Source: Haloplasma contractile SSD-17B (lineage in GTDB: Bacteria; Bacillota_I; Bacilli_A; Haloplasmatales; Haloplasmataceae). Taken from it: a DNA stretch of 64,000 nt. This document shows, piece by piece, positions 8,765 to 17,093 of the stretch. The position numbers were made by a program, and so were the translations under genes. How positions within the stretch are numbered: the stretch's first letter is position 1; each line of letters begins with the position of its first letter. The stretch spans positions 1 to 64,000 of the forward strand of contig NZ_AFNU02000007.1 in NCBI RefSeq assembly GCF_000215935.2, given 5' to 3'. The notes below the pieces were generated by a model. It ran no database searches, was not told the origin of the DNA, and saw only the letters and a list, made by a program, of their open reading frames with translations.

Positions 8765-9670
8765 TTATTTTTTCTCTACCTTATGTCCTCCAAATTCATT
8801 ACGTAAGGCTGCCACTACTTTTCCTGAGAAGGTATCTTGTTGTTGTGATCTAAAACGTGTAAATAATGAACTTGCTATTACTGCTGATGGGACTTGTAAT
8901 TCAAGTGCTTCCTCTACAGTCCATAGTCCTTCACCTGATGAACCAATAACACCTTTTATTTCATCCAAGTTCGGATCTTTCGTAAACGCATTTTGCATCA
9001 GTTCCATTAACCAACTTCTTATAACAGAACCGTGGTTCCATACACGTGCAACTTCTTTATAATCTAAGTCAAACTGACTTTTTTCTAATATCTCAAACCC
9101 TTCTGCGATCGCTTGTAACATTCCATACTCGACACCATTATGAATCATTTTCACATAGTGACCTGAACCATTTCGTCCAGTATGTAGGTATCCTTTTTCA
9201 ACACATGAGTCTTTAATTACTGACTCAATTGTCTTAAAGACTTCATCATGAGCACCAACCATCATACACGCACCGTTACGTGCACCTTCAATACCACCAC
9301 TAGTACCTACATCAACAAAGTTAAGTCCTAGTTTTTTAAGAATCTCGTAACGCCTTAATGTATCCTTATATTTTGAATTTCCACCATCGATTATAATATC
9401 TTCCTGATCTAATAACGGAATTAATGCATCTAACGTATCATCTACAGGTTTGCCTGCAGGAATCATAATCCATATCACTCTTGGCTTTTCTAGTTGGTTG
9501 ACTAATTCCTCAAGGCTATAAGCACCTTTTAATCCTTCTTCTACAGCAAGATCAACTTTATTAGATGATCGATTATAGGCAACTACATCATGATCATGAT
9601 CTCTCATATTAAGCGCTAAGTTGTAGCCCATTCTTCCAAGTCCGATTATTCCAATTTGCATGTCAGTCAC
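8765..9670 (-). CDS. gnd: 6-phosphogluconate dehydrogenase, decarboxylating (short type)
   Basis: A 301-residue short-chain-type 6PGDH, about 170 residues shorter than the classical Gnd and like the YqeC/GndA form. The nucleotide-binding IIGLGRMGYNLALNM is followed by an Asn-Arg-Ser after the second strand (VVAYNRSS), which suggests NADP use. The catalytic segment GHYVKMIHNGVEYGMLQ holds the conserved Lys and Asn, and the C-terminal helical domain is truncated as expected. It produces ribulose-5-phosphate, CO2 and reduced cofactor. First gene of the operon with zwf and the cyclase-like gene; AAGGAGTG precedes the ATG. Confidence 0.93.
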   Translation of the reverse strand: MTDMQIGIIGLGRMGYNLALNMRDHDHDVVAYNRSSNKVDLAVEEGLKGAYSLEELVNQLEKPRVIWIMIPAGKPVDDTLDALIPLLDQEDIIIDGGNSKYKDTLRRYEILKKLGLNFVDVGTSGGIEGARNGACMMVGAHDEVFKTIESVIKDSCVEKGYLHTGRNGSGHYVKMIHNGVEYGMLQAIAEGFEILEKSQFDLDYKEVARVWNHGSVIRSWLMELMQNAFTKDPNLDEIKGVIGSSGEGLWTVEEALELQVPSAVIASSLFTRFRSQQQDTFSGKVVAALRNEFGGHKVEKK

Positions 9671-9811
9671 TCCTTTTATAATATTTATACTCTATTATTA
9701 TTGTGTAAATAAATTGATTACATTTATATAATATTACAAAATCTTTCCTATTTCTATTTTGTTGCTTATGAAGTGGGGGTTTTCATTCAAAATTAATGTA
9801 ACCACCTATAA

Positions 9812-9847
9812 TTAAAGCCAAGATTCGAAATAGAATCTTGGCTTTAA
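9812..9847 (-). terminator. Rho-independent terminator
   Basis: The perfect stem AAAGCCAAGATTC/GAATCTTGGCTTT has a tiny loop and lies just past the gene ending at 9853. Confidence 0.85.
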
Positions 9848-9852
9848 GGACA

Positions 9853-10773
9853 TTAACATTTAATACTTTCTATGTAATTCTTCAACGCTTCTTCAAGTTG
9901 ATCGTATGGTATATTAGTCAGTATATCATTTTCTTCCTCTAGGTCATCTTGAGGAATCCCTAAAGTTAACCATAAGTTAGATTTAAACTTATTATAATTA
10001 AAGTCAATCCCCAAGTATTCTTTTGCTAGTTCAATATATGTTAACAGTAATGCATTCTTTATGTTAAATGCATAATCGGGATCATCTCTTAGTTCATATT
10101 TGTTCTTTATAACGTGTTTTATATAGTTAAGATTCGCCTGTAGCAAATTATTCTTAGCAATGCCAGAATGTGCAGTCAATACTATTTCTTTGTCTAATGA
10201 CTCAAGGAACTCAAGTGTTCTTACATATTGTTCTAAATCATAATGATTAAACAATGGATGCGGTTCTTCTAATAAATCCCCTGCAAAAATTATCGATTCT
10301 TTATGATCAATACAAATAGCTGAATCACAAGTGTGTCCAGGCGTATGGATAAACTCGATGCCTTCCTCTTCATAAATTAGATTGTGCTCAAACGTGGTAT
10401 TAGGTAAAGTTATCGTTATCATACCATCATTATACGTGTTTTTATATTTTTCTAATAAAAAGTCTGACTCCTCTTGCATACGCAATTTACATGAATTATG
10501 TGCAATGATTTTATTAGCTCTAAAATTACCATTTCCCCATACATGATCCCAGTCTGCATGAGTGTTAAATACTATTAGTTCTTTATCACCTAAGTTGTTT
10601 GCATCTATAAACTGATTAATCCATACCATAGAAGCAGGACTAATATGGGTATCACATAAAAATAGTTTGTTTTCTGTGTTAATTAAATATACTGAAGTGG
10701 TTGATTTGAGTGCAGAATCTTCTGGTTCAAATGTAAATAAATATCCTCTATTCCCAATTTGTTCTATAATCAT
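9853..10773 (-). CDS. Metallo-beta-lactamase-fold hydrolase
   Basis: A 306-residue MBL-fold protein. The metal motif reads NTHADWDHVWG, that is H-x-D-x-D-H, with Asp where most family members have the second His. Later ligands are present in TPGHTCDSAIC and the Asp of IIFAGDLLEE. The substrate is not predictable; glyoxalase II-like, lactonase-like and phosphodiesterase relatives all share this scaffold. The C-terminal 100 residues are helical and charged. It has its own ribosome site (GAAAGGAAG) and terminator and appears monocistronic. Confidence 0.85.
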   Translation of the reverse strand: MIIEQIGNRGYLFTFEPEDSALKSTTSVYLINTENKLFLCDTHISPASMVWINQFIDANNLGDKELIVFNTHADWDHVWGNGNFRANKIIAHNSCKLRMQEESDFLLEKYKNTYNDGMITITLPNTTFEHNLIYEEEGIEFIHTPGHTCDSAICIDHKESIIFAGDLLEEPHPLFNHYDLEQYVRTLEFLESLDKEIVLTAHSGIAKNNLLQANLNYIKHVIKNKYELRDDPDYAFNIKNALLLTYIELAKEYLGIDFNYNKFKSNLWLTLGIPQDDLEEENDILTNIPYDQLEEALKNYIESIKC

Positions 10774-10938
10774 TATACGAACTTCCTTTCAAATCTTTTA
10801 TTATAATAATTCTAACATATATAAATTGTGTATGCCAATTGATTTATAAAATCTGAATGTTCTTTCGTATTTAATTATAACTTTGAGTTTAATTATAGAT
10901 AACAAGAGTTTTTAGAATTATAATTATGGATCAACTAT

Positions 10939-12375
10939 TTAGTCATGAAAAAACTCCTGCAACGTTTTTCGTCTGGAGGGATGTCTTAACTTTCTTAACG
11001 CACGTTCCTCTATTTGTCTAATTCGTTCCTTTGTAACACCGAATAGTTGCCCGATTTCCTCAAGTGTTCGCATTTCATTTCCATCCAGTCCAAACCGTAA
11101 GCGTAATACCTGTTCTTCTCGAATCGATAAGGTTTCGAGCACTTGATTGATTGTCGTTTTTAATTCATCATCTATAATCATATTTAGTGAATTACGATCT
11201 TTATTCTGGTCGGCAATTAGATCAATTATACTGGATTTATTATCGCTACCGATTGGAGTATAGATACTAACCGTGTTTAAAACAAACTCTTCATAATATT
11301 TTAACTCATTGTATTTCTTCTTGGTAATCCCCATCTTTTCAACGACTTCATCTACATTGATATCGAGTTGATGCTTCGTATATTCACGCTCATATTTACG
11401 TAATTTCAAAAAACTATTCATGATATTCATAGGAACTCGAATAGTAAATCCATTATTACAGAGTTCTCGATAGATATAGCGTCTAATCCAATACGTCACA
11501 TAGGTTGAAAAGAATACATTACGTGATAAATCAAATCGTTTAACTCCCTCTACTAGCCCCTCACTACCAGCTTGAAAAAGATCTTCAAGTTCAAGTTTAT
11601 GATTAAAGTAATTGTTATAGATATGTGCATATTTAAGTACCAGCCCTTTATTGAGTTCTAACAACTGATTTAGTGCACTTTCCTCCTTCGTTGTGAGGTA
11701 TTTTTTTACTAGTACCATATTTTTATCATTTAATCCAAGGTCGCCAAACTTTTTAATCCCATCCGTATCATCATCGTCCATATAATCCCCTATATCTAAA
11801 TCTTCAATAAATTCATCTTCATCAAAGTCTAAAGAATTAAGCCGGCTTTTTAAATCACTACTTTGATCATCCCCTAAATATATCGTATTATCGGTGTCTA
11901 ATTCAAAGTTCTCTTTTATCTTGACTGTAAATTCTTCTATAAAAGCTGACTCTAATTTACTTATATACGATTCTAAGGATTCTTCAACTTTTTCCTTTAC
12001 TAATAATTTTGAACTTACTGATTCTTCTTTAAAAGATTTCAATTCACGTATAATCTGTTTTTTAATAATTGAGGTTTTCTCATGGCCAAGCTTTAATTTT
12101 ACTTCATAACTTAGCCTTAATAATTTTTCTTTATAGACTTTGTTTAAAAGTGTTGCGATCCGATCTGAAAAACTCTTGATATTTAAGTCTGTTTTGGTTA
12201 ATTGCTTTTTTAATTGTGAATATATATACGTTGAATCAAATAAATGATAGGGTATCTCTACATTAAAAAAAAGATTATTTGTCTCCACTCTCTTTGTGCC
12301 CCCCAAACTAACATTTTTTCTTAATAATTTACAACCAATTGCTGCATCCTGAAGGGGTTTACCATACACGTTCAC
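10939..12375 (-). CDS. Sigma-70 family RNA polymerase sigma factor with unusual N-terminus
   Basis: A 478-residue sigma factor. Region 2 spans about residues 242-312, with LKLELEDLFQAG-type and FFSTYVTYWIRRYIYREL motifs for core binding and -10 recognition. Region 3 spans about 320-395. Region 4 spans about 405-470, with the helix-turn-helix RTLEEIGQLFGVTKERIRQI and RALRKLRHPSR. The first 230 residues match no sigma region I recognise: a Lys-rich helical part, then an acidic patch (FDEDEFIEDLDIGDYMDDDD) like the acidic stretch of region 1.1. It is RpoD-like but diverged, so probably an alternative (group 2-like) sigma. The start is GTG at 12375 or at the GTG two codons downstream. Monocistronic. 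Confidence 0.88.
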   Translation of the reverse strand: MNVYGKPLQDAAIGCKLLRKNVSLGGTKRVETNNLFFNVEIPYHLFDSTYIYSQLKKQLTKTDLNIKSFSDRIATLLNKVYKEKLLRLSYEVKLKLGHEKTSIIKKQIIRELKSFKEESVSSKLLVKEKVEESLESYISKLESAFIEEFTVKIKENFELDTDNTIYLGDDQSSDLKSRLNSLDFDEDEFIEDLDIGDYMDDDDTDGIKKFGDLGLNDKNMVLVKKYLTTKEESALNQLLELNKGLVLKYAHIYNNYFNHKLELEDLFQAGSEGLVEGVKRFDLSRNVFFSTYVTYWIRRYIYRELCNNGFTIRVPMNIMNSFLKLRKYEREYTKHQLDINVDEVVEKMGITKKKYNELKYYEEFVLNTVSIYTPIGSDNKSSIIDLIADQNKDRNSLNMIIDDELKTTINQVLETLSIREEQVLRLRFGLDGNEMRTLEEIGQLFGVTKERIRQIEERALRKLRHPSRRKTLQEFFHD

Positions 12376-12539
12376 CCTTAATAAACTTCCTACTACCCTA
12401 TTATACGGGATTATTTTTTAAGATATGACTAACTACGTTTTAAGACCGTAAATTAACATATCCATATTATATGTCAGACAAAAACAACGTTATATTGTTA
12501 TAATTTTTTTAGAGATACGATTAATGTTTAACAAATTAA

Positions 12540-12566
12540 AAGACCTTCAGTAAATACTGAAGGTTA
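12540..12566 (-). terminator. Rho-independent terminator
   Basis: The palindrome CCTTCAGTAAATACTGAAGG directly abuts the stop codon of the gene ending at 12564, with a T-rich tail on the minus strand. Confidence 0.8.
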
Positions 12567-13007
12567 ATAGCCATTCGTATGATGGTCGGCATATAAAAAT
12601 GACTCTGTTATTCCTACAAAATATTCTGACTCACGACGAATGTGATTAATTACTACGATTGCAATTCTATTATCCTTTACTGCTTCACTTTCCGTGAGTA
12701 ATTGATCCAAGAAAATGATAAAATGCTTACTATGCCTTAACGCAATTTCGATCATTCTTAATATTCGTTGTTCTAGTTCATAACTAATAAATCCCTTGGA
12801 GCGATTTAACAATTCTATATACTGGACGAGTGTTCCTTCTGTTTTATCAAATGTTTGTTTAAATTCGCTTAATTGTCTTGCATAATTTTTTTCTAAGTTT
12901 GGCACAATCTGACGAATAACAGTGGTGTGTTCTGACTCCTGTCTTTTCCAAAACTCAGCTTCATCGAGAATTCGATATAGATTTTTATCTTCGTAATAAA
13001 ATTGCAT
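12564..13007 (-). CDS. DUF2935-like helical protein
   Basis: A 147-residue all-helical protein. The opening EAEFWKRQESEHTTVIRQIV and the later RHSKHFIIFLDQLL and HIRRESEYFVGI give regularly spaced His and Glu residues, as in the ferritin-like DUF2935 family known from spore-forming Bacilli and Clostridia. Metal binding is possible. The assignment rests on pattern only. GAGGGGAAATG precedes the ATG. Monocistronic. Confidence 0.6.
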   Translation of the reverse strand: MQFYYEDKNLYRILDEAEFWKRQESEHTTVIRQIVPNLEKNYARQLSEFKQTFDKTEGTLVQYIELLNRSKGFISYELEQRILRMIEIALRHSKHFIIFLDQLLTESEAVKDNRIAIVVINHIRRESEYFVGITESFLYADHHTNGY

Positions 13008-13370
13008 AATACATTTCCCCTCATATACATTCTAATATATTATATTTATAACCTAGTACAAATGTCACTGTTTATTTCAAATTTCTTAAAATTTATATCA
13101 CCAGAATAATAGATTTGCTATTAAAATGTGATTGTAATAATACAAATAACTGTATTTGCTAGAGAGCTCCATCCGCAATTTTTATTTAGTACTCAATGAG
13201 TAATATATAACCAAGTAACAGCGAAAGTAGCATTCGTGTCTATCAATGTAATGCCTAAATAGCTTACAAGTTTTTAAGAAGAGAATTTAATTTTAATAAT
13301 TCTATAGGCCTTAACTGAAAATAACCGGTACGATTTTTAAAACAATACAGTTTGCTGATTTCTATTTTTG
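13008..13370. other. Gene-free stretch
   Basis: This stretch is AT-rich. The first 60 bases should hold the promoter of the gene starting at 13007. I see no ORF with a ribosome site, no clear hairpin and no repeat in the remainder. Confidence 0.5.
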
Positions 13371-13403
13371 AAAAAAAAAGCACCTTATTTTAATAAGGTA
13401 CCT
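13371..13403 (-). terminator. Rho-independent terminator
   Basis: The stem GCACCTTATT/AATAAGGTACC has a nine-T tail on the minus strand, after the gene ending at 13431. Confidence 0.85.
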
Positions 13404-13430
13404 TCACTGTTTACATTCGATTTGAACTAT

Positions 13431-13874
13431 TTAATTATTAATGTGTTTGTTACCAGATTGAATAATGTATTCCTTAATAAATGTGTACGTTCGTCTTGGG
13501 AAGTAAGTCAAAATTAAAAACTTGTTGTCATTCGTTCGAATTACGAAGTTAAATAAGTTTCTTTTAGCACTAACGATCGACTTAATATCTATTTCCTTTT
13601 GTCTTCTAAAAATATTTTGATGTGCAATAACTGACCCCTTTATATACACACGATTATTTTTATAAAAGATGACGAGTAAACTAGAGATTACTAGTAACAG
13701 TAAATTCTCTGCTAGTGTATCTAATAAGTAATCCATTCCCTCTGTTACATATCCGTATATTAATAGATAAAGAACCGATATTATAATAATTCCAGGAAAT
13801 ACTAACGCTATTTTACTTGGTTTCAACTCTAATATCTTTCCCTCTGGGATCGTGTATGCTTTTTGCTTGTCCAT
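13431..13874 (-). CDS. Two-helix membrane protein with a PH-like cytoplasmic tail
   Basis: A 147-residue protein with two transmembrane segments at about 24-43 and 52-70. The strand-rich tail (NRVYIKGSVIAHQNIFRRQ, IDIKSIVSAKRNLFNFVIRT) resembles bacterial PH-like domains of the YcxB/bPH type. No enzyme motif was seen. The next gene upstream (13982-14479) has the same architecture, so the pair may be related by function. AAAGGAG precedes the ATG. Confidence 0.6.
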   Translation of the reverse strand: MDKQKAYTIPEGKILELKPSKIALVFPGIIIISVLYLLIYGYVTEGMDYLLDTLAENLLLLVISSLLVIFYKNNRVYIKGSVIAHQNIFRRQKEIDIKSIVSAKRNLFNFVIRTNDNKFLILTYFPRRTYTFIKEYIIQSGNKHINN

Positions 13875-13981
13875 AGGATTCTCCTTTAGTCTGTTTGCCT
13901 TATTATATCATATTATACTTTATTTTACATCCATAAATATATACGACCTTTATTTGATGATTACACTAGCTTAAATGGTTA

Positions 13982-14479
13982 TTAATTGAGATGTCGTTTA
14001 ACTGTATTTAAGAATAATGCTTGTTCTCTTTTGTTTTTAAATGCCCGCTTAGGAACTTTTAAAGCATTGATGTGTTTTAGGTAGATAAAATAATAATGGT
14101 CAACTTCTTCAATAGACAGGACCTCGTTCCACTTTATAAAGCCCTCTTCCTCACCTAGACTGAGTCCTTCTTGAAATGTTATTAGTTCGTTCTCACCAAA
14201 TGCATTCATATAATTCGCCTTCTTATATGCTTTTTGTTTTAATAGCTCTGTTTTTTTTAATGATTGTCTAAATGCAAGTGAGATCGAGATCAGTAACACG
14301 ATACTCCCAACTATTGTTGTAATATAAAATTCAATTTTCCATAATAATGACGCTGAGACAACAGCTGTTACTGTAAATAGAACTTGATTGAGAAGCCGCT
14401 GCTTTAAATCGCTATTTTTATGCTTATGAACATAGAAATTTACATAATCTTCTTCAGTATACTCATACGTCAGTTTCAT
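13982..14479 (-). CDS. YcxB-like membrane protein
   Basis: A 165-residue protein: a soluble N-terminus (KLTYEYTEEDYVNFYVHKH), two transmembrane segments at about 32-68 and a C-terminal strand domain. The tail blocks IKWNEVLSIEEVDHYYFIYL and NALKVPKRAFKNKREQALFL are the hallmark of the YcxB-like C-terminal domain. The function of the family is unknown. GAAGGAGAG precedes the ATG. Confidence 0.78.
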   Translation of the reverse strand: MKLTYEYTEEDYVNFYVHKHKNSDLKQRLLNQVLFTVTAVVSASLLWKIEFYITTIVGSIVLLISISLAFRQSLKKTELLKQKAYKKANYMNAFGENELITFQEGLSLGEEEGFIKWNEVLSIEEVDHYYFIYLKHINALKVPKRAFKNKREQALFLNTVKRHLN

Positions 14480-14552
14480 ATAAGCTCTCCTTCTTCTCAG
14501 TTTACATTTATTATTCCTTGTATTTAGTATATTAAACCTAGGACCTAGTTAT

Positions 14553-14592
14553 GAAAAAAAGACTTACATCCTATACCCTGATGTAAGTCTTA
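14553..14592 (-). terminator. Rho-independent terminator
   Basis: The stem GACTTACATC/GATGTAAGTC has a seven-T tail on the minus strand, about 100 bases after ackA. Confidence 0.85.
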
Positions 14593-14688
14593 ACTATATT
14601 TAAGTTGCTATTTGAATTACTTATAATTATATCCTATCTACCGACAGTTGTAAAATAATAGGCATAATCTCTGATTATGAGTTAATTT

Positions 14689-15873
14689 TTATTTGTTTGT
14701 TAAACGAACAACATCTCGTGCAATCATTAATTCTTCATCAGTAGGAATAATGTAGCAGTTAATACTTGATTCCTCAGTAGATATTAATTTTTCCTCACCA
14801 CGTAGCTTATTTGCATCATGGTTAATTGTAACACCGAGTGGTGCTAATCGTTTCATAACTTCCTCACGAACAAGTGCTGAATTTTCACCAATACCTGCTG
14901 TGAAACATATAGCATCTGCACCCTCAAGCTCTAAATTGTACTGAGCAATATATCCGCAGATTCTTCTTACAAACATATCTTGAGCTAATTTAGCACGCTT
15001 ATGTCCCTTTTCTGCATGTTCTTCTATATCCCGTGAATCATTACTAATTCCACTAATTCCTAAGAATCCTGATTTCTTATTTAAGTCATGTGTAATTTCT
15101 TTAATTGTTTTATTTTCCTTCTTCTCGATAAATTCTATAACGGCAGGATCGATATTACCAGATCGTGTCCCCATTACTAGTCCTTCGAGTGGTGTTAATC
15201 CCATTGATGTATCGATTGATTTTCCACCATCAACAGCACATAGAGATGCACCATTTCCTAAATGACAAACGATTACCTTAGCATCTTCTTTTCCTAGAAT
15301 AGAAGCAGCACGTCCTGAAACATATTTGTGACTTGTTCCATGGAATCCATACTTTCTAACACCATAATTCTCATACCATTCGTATGGTGTAGCATACATA
15401 TATGCCTCTTCGTCCATTGTTTGATGGAATGATGTATCAAACACAGCTACAGCTGGTACGTCTGGAAGTAAACGTTTAAACGCATTAATTCCTGTTAAGT
15501 TTGCAGGATTATGAAGCGGTGCTAAATCTGATAAATCATCAATATCTTTTAATACTCGATCATTAATAACAGCTGAGTCGACAAACTTTTCCCCACCATG
15601 AACAACTCGGTGTCCTAATCCTTTGATTTCATTTAGGTCTTCAATAATTCCTAAATCAGTTAAGTTACTAATTAAAAGTTCTACAGCTACATTATGATCT
15701 TTAATCGATAATGTCTTTTTAACTTTTTCACCGTTGAACTTAATGGTCATTCCTGCTTCCTCTGAACCTATACGTTCAATAACACCTTCTGTAATAACTG
15801 TTTCTACTGGCATTTCGAATAATTTAAATTTTAGTGATGAACTTCCTGCATTTACTGATAATATTTTTTTCAC
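14689..15873 (-). CDS. ackA: Acetate kinase
   Basis: A 394-residue enzyme that interconverts acetyl-phosphate and acetate with ADP/ATP. Signatures include KKILSVNAGSSSLKFKLF at the N-terminus, GHRVVHGGEKF, the catalytic-region HLGNGASLCAVDGGKS, TRSGNIDP and GIGENSALVREEV. The GTG start at 15873 lies eight bases after AGAGGG. No phosphotransacetylase gene is adjacent, so it is monocistronic here. It would give ATP and acetate from acetyl-CoA produced by routes such as the thiolase operon just upstream. Confidence 0.97.
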   Translation of the reverse strand: MKKILSVNAGSSSLKFKLFEMPVETVITEGVIERIGSEEAGMTIKFNGEKVKKTLSIKDHNVAVELLISNLTDLGIIEDLNEIKGLGHRVVHGGEKFVDSAVINDRVLKDIDDLSDLAPLHNPANLTGINAFKRLLPDVPAVAVFDTSFHQTMDEEAYMYATPYEWYENYGVRKYGFHGTSHKYVSGRAASILGKEDAKVIVCHLGNGASLCAVDGGKSIDTSMGLTPLEGLVMGTRSGNIDPAVIEFIEKKENKTIKEITHDLNKKSGFLGISGISNDSRDIEEHAEKGHKRAKLAQDMFVRRICGYIAQYNLELEGADAICFTAGIGENSALVREEVMKRLAPLGVTINHDANKLRGEEKLISTEESSINCYIIPTDEELMIARDVVRLTNK

Positions 15874-16193
15874 TTTAATTACCCTCTCTATCTTAATTTT
15901 TATTCAAAAAATAATGAACGATTTACAATATAGCATAATGATTGGATCGTTATTTTGTAATGCGCGTTTCCATACCGTAGGGTAGCTATACTTACACCCA
16001 TATATGTGTATTAATTAACTTAAAAAAGGTAAAATCTCATATTACTTAGTCTATTAGTATAAACATTCCACCTTATATTATTCATAAATCTTTTTTTGTC
16101 AATTCTAGTATAATGGAATAAATTTTAAAATTCAAATGTTTTTTCATTATTTTCCACAATAACATGACATTTTGAATCAAATGCATAATTTAA
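15874..16193. other. ackA upstream region
   Basis: No gene was found. A minus-strand promoter is plausible with TTACAA and TATGCT separated by 17 bases at about 15930-15960. A cre box like those that activate ackA in Bacillus was looked for, but only a poor match (TGGAAACGCGCATTA) is present. Confidence 0.35.
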
Positions 16194-16216
16194 AGGCTAT
16201 AGCATGGCTATAGCCC
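16193..16216 (-). terminator. Terminator of the large operon
   Basis: The stem GGCTATAG/CTATAGCC is followed on the minus strand by TTTAAATT, about 35 bases after the last gene of the 11-gene operon. The tail is weak. Confidence 0.6.
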
Positions 16217-16250
16217 ATCTGTATAGTGAGGAGAGGTATATCAAATAGAT

Positions 16251-17078
16251 TTAAACTATTTTCACTGAAGGACCTGCATTTATAAACCCTTTTACTAAAC
16301 TAATAAACACATCGGGTTGTTCATACATAGATGCATGCCCACATTCAGGTATTTTTACGAAATTAGATTGCTTTATATTTTGATAAAGGTATTCTTGTTC
16401 CCCTAGTGGCGTTAGATAGTCTTGTTCTGCACCAGCAATTAGTGTCGGAACATATATTGTGTTTATTTCACTTGACTGATCATAACCTTCTGCGCTCTTA
16501 ATCAGTCGTACCATTGCATCTAAGAATGATTTATTGAATGCTTCTTTTAGTAGTTCACGTCTGTTATTCATCCAATCAATATTGGCGTTATAAAAATTAG
16601 GAGAATAGATGACAGGTATACAGACATTATAGAATGCTTCAGCATTATAAGTCTTTGCTACATCAATCCATGCTCTGCCAATATCATGTAGCCAAGCATT
16701 CGTACTTGCAGCTGTATTAAATAAAAGTAACTTATTAATATAGTCCTGATGTTTGACAGCAAATTGAATTGCTACCTCTCCACCATAGGAGATTCCTAAT
16801 AGATTTACTTTATCAAGGTCTAATACCTTAATCAAACTAAGTACAACCTCTACTTGAATGTCTTGCTTATAATCTTGGTTTGTCAACTTTGACGAAGCTC
16901 CTTGATCAAGAAAATCAACCAAAATGACTTGATTCTCTAAAGAGAGTGGCTTAATAAATGGAGCCCAACTCTTAGTCGACATCATAATTCCATTTAATAT
17001 AAGAAGCGGAGGATTATCTTTTATTTCTCCATGTACTTCATAATAGATTTCATTTTCCTTAAATTTAAAAGTAGGCAT
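16251..17078 (-). CDS. Alpha/beta-fold hydrolase (3-oxoadipate enol-lactonase-like)
   Basis: A 275-residue alpha/beta hydrolase. The nucleophile elbow is GISYGG (Ser at about residue 96), the oxyanion segment LLILNGIMMS lies near residue 26, the Asp is in AGAEQDYLTP and the His in PECGHASMYEQP. A full catalytic triad is present, so it should be an active esterase, thioesterase or lactonase. It is the last gene of the operon, 15 bases after the CoA-transferase gene. Context suggests hydrolysis of an acyl intermediate or of the imported substrate. Confidence 0.82.
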   Translation of the reverse strand: MPTFKFKENEIYYEVHGEIKDNPPLLILNGIMMSTKSWAPFIKPLSLENQVILVDFLDQGASSKLTNQDYKQDIQVEVVLSLIKVLDLDKVNLLGISYGGEVAIQFAVKHQDYINKLLLFNTAASTNAWLHDIGRAWIDVAKTYNAEAFYNVCIPVIYSPNFYNANIDWMNNRRELLKEAFNKSFLDAMVRLIKSAEGYDQSSEINTIYVPTLIAGAEQDYLTPLGEQEYLYQNIKQSNFVKIPECGHASMYEQPDVFISLVKGFINAGPSVKIV

Positions 17079-17093
17079 TAATGCTCACCAATC

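Noticed and set aside
15874-16193. Search for a cre site activating ackA as in Bacillus
   Set aside because: The only candidate has about 10 of 14 matching positions, which is not enough.
16193-16216. GGCTATAG palindrome considered as a regulatory operator
   Set aside because: Its position directly after the operon end and the T-rich tail fit a terminator better.
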